From Thiomicrorhabdus sp033238645 (GTDB taxonomy: Bacteria > Pseudomonadota > Gammaproteobacteria > Thiomicrospirales > Thiomicrospiraceae): 64,000 nucleotides of DNA. Positions 60,426-64,000 of the stretch are shown in pieces; the stretch's first letter is position 1; the number at the start of each line of letters is the position of its first letter. The DNA lies in the NCBI GenBank assembly GCA_033238645.1, contig BQXR01000006.1, positions 150,538-214,537 of the forward strand, read 5' to 3'. The notes beneath the pieces are model-generated. The model saw only the letters and a program-made list of their open reading frames with translations, was not told the DNA's origin and did not search any database. The translations under genes were made by a program, and so were the position numbers.

Positions 60426-60795
60426 TACTCAAAAAGATCAGCCCAAAACCTTTTTTATTCAGAGTGTGCTACACCGTCCAAAAGGCAGTAGCCGTACTCT
60501 GCATAAGAGCTTTAAGCTCCTGTGACTGGCAGAACAGTTTAAAAAATTAAATTACCATTCTCACTCCCAGTAGCATCTTTAGCCCACATCAAGCCGCTAG
60601 TAATGCCCTGCACTTTAACCTTGCCAACCCACAAATGATAGAGGTGATTAAACGGCTTATTAACAGGGATCAAGTCCGCTAATTAAATATATTGTACTGC
60701 CTAGGCTTATTTGCTAACTTAAGAGTTCGTTAATAAAATAAAACCCTTATACCATTGCTGCACAACACAGAGCCTCATCACAGAAAGGAAGCCCT
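60426..60795. other. 370-bp region after rluA with a probable gene remnant
   Basis: Contains the possible aminotransferase-like remnant (60551-60682). The rest has stops in all frames. A ribosome site (AAGGA) for the DsrE gene lies near 60784. Confidence 0.4.
60551..60682 (+). pseudogene. Possible C-terminal remnant of a MocR/aminotransferase-like gene
   Basis: A 43-codon frame without a plausible start, bounded upstream by a stop. It reads PSSIFSPHQAASNALHFNLA and then NPQMIEVIKRLI, resembling the end of PLP-dependent MocR-type regulators (APGxxFS, xxLRxNxA, xxIxRL). Recognition rests on a short weak pattern. Confidence 0.3.
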
Positions 60796-61152
60796 ATGAA
60801 AGTACTACTGATTTTTAATAGAGAACCTTACGACAATACCGACGTCACATTCAATGGCCTTAGATTAGCCAAACAACTAAAAGAAGATGAATGCGAAGTC
60901 AGAGTGTTTCTGATGAACGATGCGGTGGATCTAGCGCGAGAAGTCAATATTAAAAACCCAGACTACGATCAAGACCTCTCTTTACTGCTTAAAGCACTGA
61001 TCATCGATGGTGTTGATGTTAAAGCCTGTGGTAGTTGCGAAACCCGTTGTGGAATCTACAAAAATCAACCCTACTTTGACGGCATAGAAAAATCGACTAT
61101 CCAAGCCCTATCTCACTGGGTAACGGATAGTGATCGGGTGATTAATCTTTAG
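60796..61152 (+). CDS. DsrE family sulfur-relay-like protein
   Basis: 118 residues, no signal peptide. KVLLIFNREPYDNTDVTFNG and LRLAKQLKEDECEVRVFLMNDAV are the first two strands and helix of the DsrE fold; the conserved cysteine region is VDVKACGSCETRCGI (three cysteines), as in cytosolic DsrE-like proteins proposed to carry sulfur. The relation to the decayed exported DsrE gene at 46 kb is only at family level. Function unproven. Confidence 0.8.
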   Translation: MKVLLIFNREPYDNTDVTFNGLRLAKQLKEDECEVRVFLMNDAVDLAREVNIKNPDYDQDLSLLLKALIIDGVDVKACGSCETRCGIYKNQPYFDGIEKSTIQALSHWVTDSDRVINL

Positions 61153-61258
61153 TTCAAACCTAAAGACTTCCTCCGCCTTATGCTGAGTTTATAACACCTC
61201 ACTCCAATCACTATGCACTAGATATTGAATCACTGATGTTCCTAACTGTAAGTATTTG

Positions 61259-61276
61259 TTTTACAACACTGTAAAA
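61259..61276. promoter_or_regulatory. Palindrome TTTTACA-ACAC-TGTAAAA upstream of the porin operon
   Basis: Perfect 7-4-7 inverted repeat 180 bases before the porin start and 80 bases before the Fur box. The regulator is unknown. Confidence 0.4.
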
Positions 61277-61352
61277 AACCCTTCAATTTAAACCTGAACC
61301 CTACCCTATCTCGCTACTCACCAGCTTCTTCTATAACTATACCCCCTAATGA

Positions 61353-61371
61353 ATAGAAATCATTATCATTT
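61353..61371. promoter_or_regulatory. Fur box upstream of the porin operon
   Basis: Read on the minus strand AAATGATAATGATTTCTAT matches about 16 of 19 positions of the AATGATAATNATTATCATT form of the Fur consensus. It lies 85 bases before the porin start, consistent with iron-repressed transcription. Confidence 0.65.
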
Positions 61372-61455
61372 AGATTGACATTTAAAAGGCGTATCAGTAT
61401 TATCATCAACACGAATCATTCGTATTTGCATTTAACCCATCAAATAGAGAGTAGT

Positions 61456-62628
61456 ATGAATAAACTAACCCCCACGAACACATCCCTAAAACTCAGCCCA
61501 CTATCTATCACTTTAATAGGGGTAGTATCTTGTAGCCTTTTCACACAAAGTGCTTTTGCGGATAGTAACAATAACCTAGATGAACAAATTCAAACACTTC
61601 AATCACAAATAGAATCTCTGGCAGAACAAATGGACAATCAATCTAGTGCCTCTGTAAATAAAACGCACATTGGTGGTTATGGCGAGCTGCATTACAACAA
61701 CCTAACAACATCAGAACCTGGAACAGCTGATAGCGATAAAAAGCAGTTAGACTTTCACCGTTTTGTACTCTTCATCAACCATGAATTTTCTGACAGTATA
61801 CGTTTTGCCTCTGAATTTGAAGTGGAACATGCCATGGCAGGTACTGGCTATGGCGGAGCAGTTGAGCTTGAACAAGCCTATATTGAAATAGATATTTCCA
61901 ATAAATTAACCACTCAAACAGGTGTGCTACTTGCTCCCATAGGTATCCTGAATGAAACCCATGAACCGAACACATTTTATGGCACTGAACGAAACCCTAT
62001 CGAAAAAAACATTATCCCAACCACATGGTGGAATGCTGGCGTTGCCTTAAAAGGTAAAATAGATAACGGTTTCAGTTACGACTTATTAGTCTCTGAAGGG
62101 CTTTATGCAACAGATGGCTATAGTATCCGTGGTGCACGCCAAAAAAGTAGTAAAGCGCTGGCAAACAACCTAGCCTATACAGGTCGTCTAAAATACACAG
62201 GAACCCCAGGCCTTGAGCTCGCAGTATCCGCTCGTCATGAGTCAAACCTAGGCCAAGGTCAAGTTGCTAATGCCGGTGCTGCAACGCTATTAGAGACGCA
62301 CGCCATTTACAGCCATAGCAATGCCACACTTAAAGCACTCTATACTCAATGGGATATCAATGGCAATGCAGCCAAAACCGCTAATGCCGACAAACAGTAT
62401 GGCTTCTTTATCGAGCCTAGCCTTAAAGTCACCGAAAAACTGGGCCTTTTCACCCGCTACAACCAATGGAACAAAACAACCGATTCCAGCAACGAAGAGA
62501 CCCAAGTAGATTTTGGCGTAAACTATTGGCCTATTGCCAATGTCGTTTTCAAAGCAGATTACCAACTTTATAAAAAAGACCAGAAAAATACCGATGGATT
62601 TAATTTAGCCATTGGCTACAGTTTCTAA
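61456..62628 (+). CDS. Iron-regulated outer-membrane porin (phosphate-selective-porin-like)
   Basis: 390 residues from ATG 61456, which has GAGAG upstream. Long signal peptide 1-36 (cleavage after AFA). Residues 37-65 are a coiled coil (LDEQIQTLQSQIESLAEQM) as in OprO/P-type porins; the barrel starts with HIGGYGELHYNNL and ends with FNLAIGYSF, the BAM signal. The region GVLLAPIGILNETHEP is typical of the porin O/P family. A Fur box upstream and the following FMN-binding and PepSY genes suggest a role in iron uptake or reduction rather than phosphate. Confidence 0.8.
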   Translation: MNKLTPTNTSLKLSPLSITLIGVVSCSLFTQSAFADSNNNLDEQIQTLQSQIESLAEQMDNQSSASVNKTHIGGYGELHYNNLTTSEPGTADSDKKQLDFHRFVLFINHEFSDSIRFASEFEVEHAMAGTGYGGAVELEQAYIEIDISNKLTTQTGVLLAPIGILNETHEPNTFYGTERNPIEKNIIPTTWWNAGVALKGKIDNGFSYDLLVSEGLYATDGYSIRGARQKSSKALANNLAYTGRLKYTGTPGLELAVSARHESNLGQGQVANAGAATLLETHAIYSHSNATLKALYTQWDINGNAAKTANADKQYGFFIEPSLKVTEKLGLFTRYNQWNKTTDSSNEETQVDFGVNYWPIANVVFKADYQLYKKDQKNTDGFNLAIGYSF

Positions 62629-63215
62629 TGAACTCACGCTATTTTAGATCGCTCATACAAAGCCTAAGCCTCATTTTAGGGCTTGGACTAGGCTCACCTG
62701 CACTTGCATCAAATGCAGATGAAAAGATCAAACAATTTGTCAACAACTACTTTCCAGCAGTCGGTCAGCATCAATCTAAACCCAAACAGCTATGGTTAAC
62801 AGGGCATTTAAAACAGCAAGTTAAACAGATACTTGGGCACCTCTATTACAAAATAAGAGTACCCTACTGGCTTGTTGAAAGTAGCACGCCACACACTTCT
62901 CCAAGAAGCATCTGGGTGCTGAATGAAACAGGGAAAGAAAAGCCTATTACCGTAGGAATCGTCATTCAAGACAATAAAATTCAATCACTACGAATTCTTA
63001 AATTTAGGGAGAGTCGAGGCTGGGAAGTTAAATTACCCAGCTTTACTCAACAGTTTGACAATATCGGTTTTCAACAGCCATTCAATATTAATCAGCCAAA
63101 ATTAAACCAAACAATCGATGGTATTAGTGGTGCAACGCTATCCGTTACCGCTGTCACTAAACTCTCTAAAATGGCTCTACTACTCCACCAACATATCACC
63201 CCTAGGGATCATTAA
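62628..63215 (+). CDS. Exported FMN-binding domain protein
   Basis: 195 residues with a signal peptide (1-27, cleavage after ALA). The C-terminal DGISGATLSVTAV contains the SGAT flavinylation motif at which ApbE links FMN to threonine, as in NqrC and RnfG. Upstream strands TVGIVIQDNKIQSLRILKF match the domain. It overlaps the porin stop by one base and precedes a PepSY-type protein by seven bases, so the two may form a membrane-bound flavin electron carrier. Confidence 0.82.
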   Translation: MNSRYFRSLIQSLSLILGLGLGSPALASNADEKIKQFVNNYFPAVGQHQSKPKQLWLTGHLKQQVKQILGHLYYKIRVPYWLVESSTPHTSPRSIWVLNETGKEKPITVGIVIQDNKIQSLRILKFRESRGWEVKLPSFTQQFDNIGFQQPFNINQPKLNQTIDGISGATLSVTAVTKLSKMALLLHQHITPRDH

Positions 63216-63222
63216 AACCACA

Positions 63223-63963
63223 ATGAACAAATCATTCGCACGCAAACTACACCGTTCTATCGCACTTTTTGTTGCCGCAGGTCTACTCCTCCTCACCCTA
63301 ACTGGGGTACTGCTTAACCACAGCAAAGCACTACAACTAAATGATATTAAAATTCAACAGCCGTGGCTATTACAGTGGTATGGCCTTTCTCCTGTTGAAC
63401 CAACTCAATCCTATCAGTTTAAACAAAACTGGCTTAGCCAGTTAGATCAACAACTCTACTGGAACCAAATTAAAATTAGATTACAAGGCGATATTCAGCA
63501 AGTCGCCAAGTTTCAATCATTCATCTTCGTGCAACTAAATAACAAAGTCGCTTTTTTAACAGACAATGGAGAGTTCGTTGACTACATACAAGTTCCCTTC
63601 AACCTAGAATCATTTAATAAAGCCACTTTCATCAGCAAAAACCAACGGCTATATCTTAAAGTTGATCAACAAATTTGGCAGCTAAACCACGATTTAACCG
63701 CTTTTAATACACTCAATAACCCATCCGCAGACTTTTTCAACAATACAACACTGCAAATCAACAAACCTATAAGACCACTGCCAAATGACCTAATCCTGCA
63801 ACTCATCAAACAACATCCATCCAAGCTATCACTCGAAAAACTACTACTTGAACTGCACAATGGATATTTTCTAGGGAGCCTTGGACCCTGGTTGCTCGAT
63901 CTATTTGCCCTCATAACCATGCTCTCTATCATAACGGGCTACCGCCTACACAGAAAACATTAA
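63223..63963 (+). CDS. PepSY-associated transmembrane protein
   Basis: 246 residues from ATG 63223, just after the FMN-binding gene. N-terminal helix with the family pattern RKLHRSIALFVAAGLLLLTL and TGVLLNHSK; a periplasmic region of about 175 residues; C-terminal helix (GPWLLDLFALITMLSIITGY) ending in RLHRKH. This is a short, two-helix PepSY_TM-type protein. Such proteins are often found with siderophore receptors or FMN-binding proteins and are thought to move electrons across the membrane; histidines near both helices could bind haem. Third gene of the Fur-box operon. Confidence 0.75.
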   Translation: MNKSFARKLHRSIALFVAAGLLLLTLTGVLLNHSKALQLNDIKIQQPWLLQWYGLSPVEPTQSYQFKQNWLSQLDQQLYWNQIKIRLQGDIQQVAKFQSFIFVQLNNKVAFLTDNGEFVDYIQVPFNLESFNKATFISKNQRLYLKVDQQIWQLNHDLTAFNTLNNPSADFFNNTTLQINKPIRPLPNDLILQLIKQHPSKLSLEKLLLELHNGYFLGSLGPWLLDLFALITMLSIITGYRLHRKH

Positions 63964-64000
63964 TTAATCACTGTAGCCGTTAGATACGCTGATATTGGCA

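Noticed and set aside
1..64000. CRISPR array, rRNA operon, prophage or replication origin
   Set aside because: No regularly spaced repeats, rRNA segments, phage structural genes or DnaA-box clusters were seen.

Overview
The window is a bacterial chromosome segment of roughly 40% GC. Gene content and order point to a gammaproteobacterium: rimP-nusA-infB-rbfA-truB-rpsO-pnp, uvrC-pgsA followed by tRNA-Gly/Cys/Leu, sdhCDAB-sdhE, clpS-clpA next to infA and aat, selD-selU. I cannot name the genus from sequence alone. No rRNA, CRISPR array or prophage is visible.

Layout. 0-2.1 kb: small secreted or unknown proteins and a BFD-like [2Fe-2S] candidate. 2.5-8.1 kb: a compact chaperone-usher pilus locus (two DUF4402-type subunits, PapD-like chaperone, very large usher whose C-terminus carries SPOR-like domains). 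8.4-16.5 kb: three tRNAs, pgsA, uvrC, an S49 peptidase, ycgN, a pseudouridine synthase, a short CheZ-like protein, an acyltransferase and a dual-specificity phosphatase. 16.6-36 kb, all on the minus strand: an M16C peptidase, the pnp/rpsO/truB/rbfA/infB/nusA/rimP block with two additional genes inserted, acs and dnaE. 36-41 kb, plus strand: aat, sdhCDAB-sdhE, infA. 41-52 kb, mostly minus: clpA/clpS, a J-domain protein, yjdM/phnA, a decayed DsrE gene, a host-attachment-family protein, selU-selD, a viroplasmin-type RNase H and a RIO kinase. 52-64 kb: an outer-membrane SLAM-like protein with an FNR-type promoter, a LysR/DoxX/glutathionyl-hydroquinone-reductase/FMN-reductase stress cluster broken by an IS3-type element, a truncated cytochrome b, rluA, a DsrE protein, and a Fur-box-preceded porin/FMN-binding/PepSY operon.

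How parts work together. The pilus locus would secrete and polymerise DUF4402 subunits through an usher that may also grip peptidoglycan. The rimP operon has a near-consensus promoter followed by a terminator inside its leader, and pnp has a long leader hairpin, so both look controlled after initiation. The 54-59 kb cluster resembles an E. coli YhaJ/YqjF/YqjG quinone-stress set; its FMN reductase is cut at codon 11 by a 1,670-bp IS with a 4-bp duplication, and nearby genes are also decayed.

The most unusual genome-scale signal is a dispersed short repeat, TTTTGAGCAGGGGG(G0-4), with at least nine good copies in 64 kb. Most sit at or just beyond gene 3' ends; some are inside genes (uvrC, truB), and two supply the last codons of a gene. 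Its G-run varies from 5 to 9.
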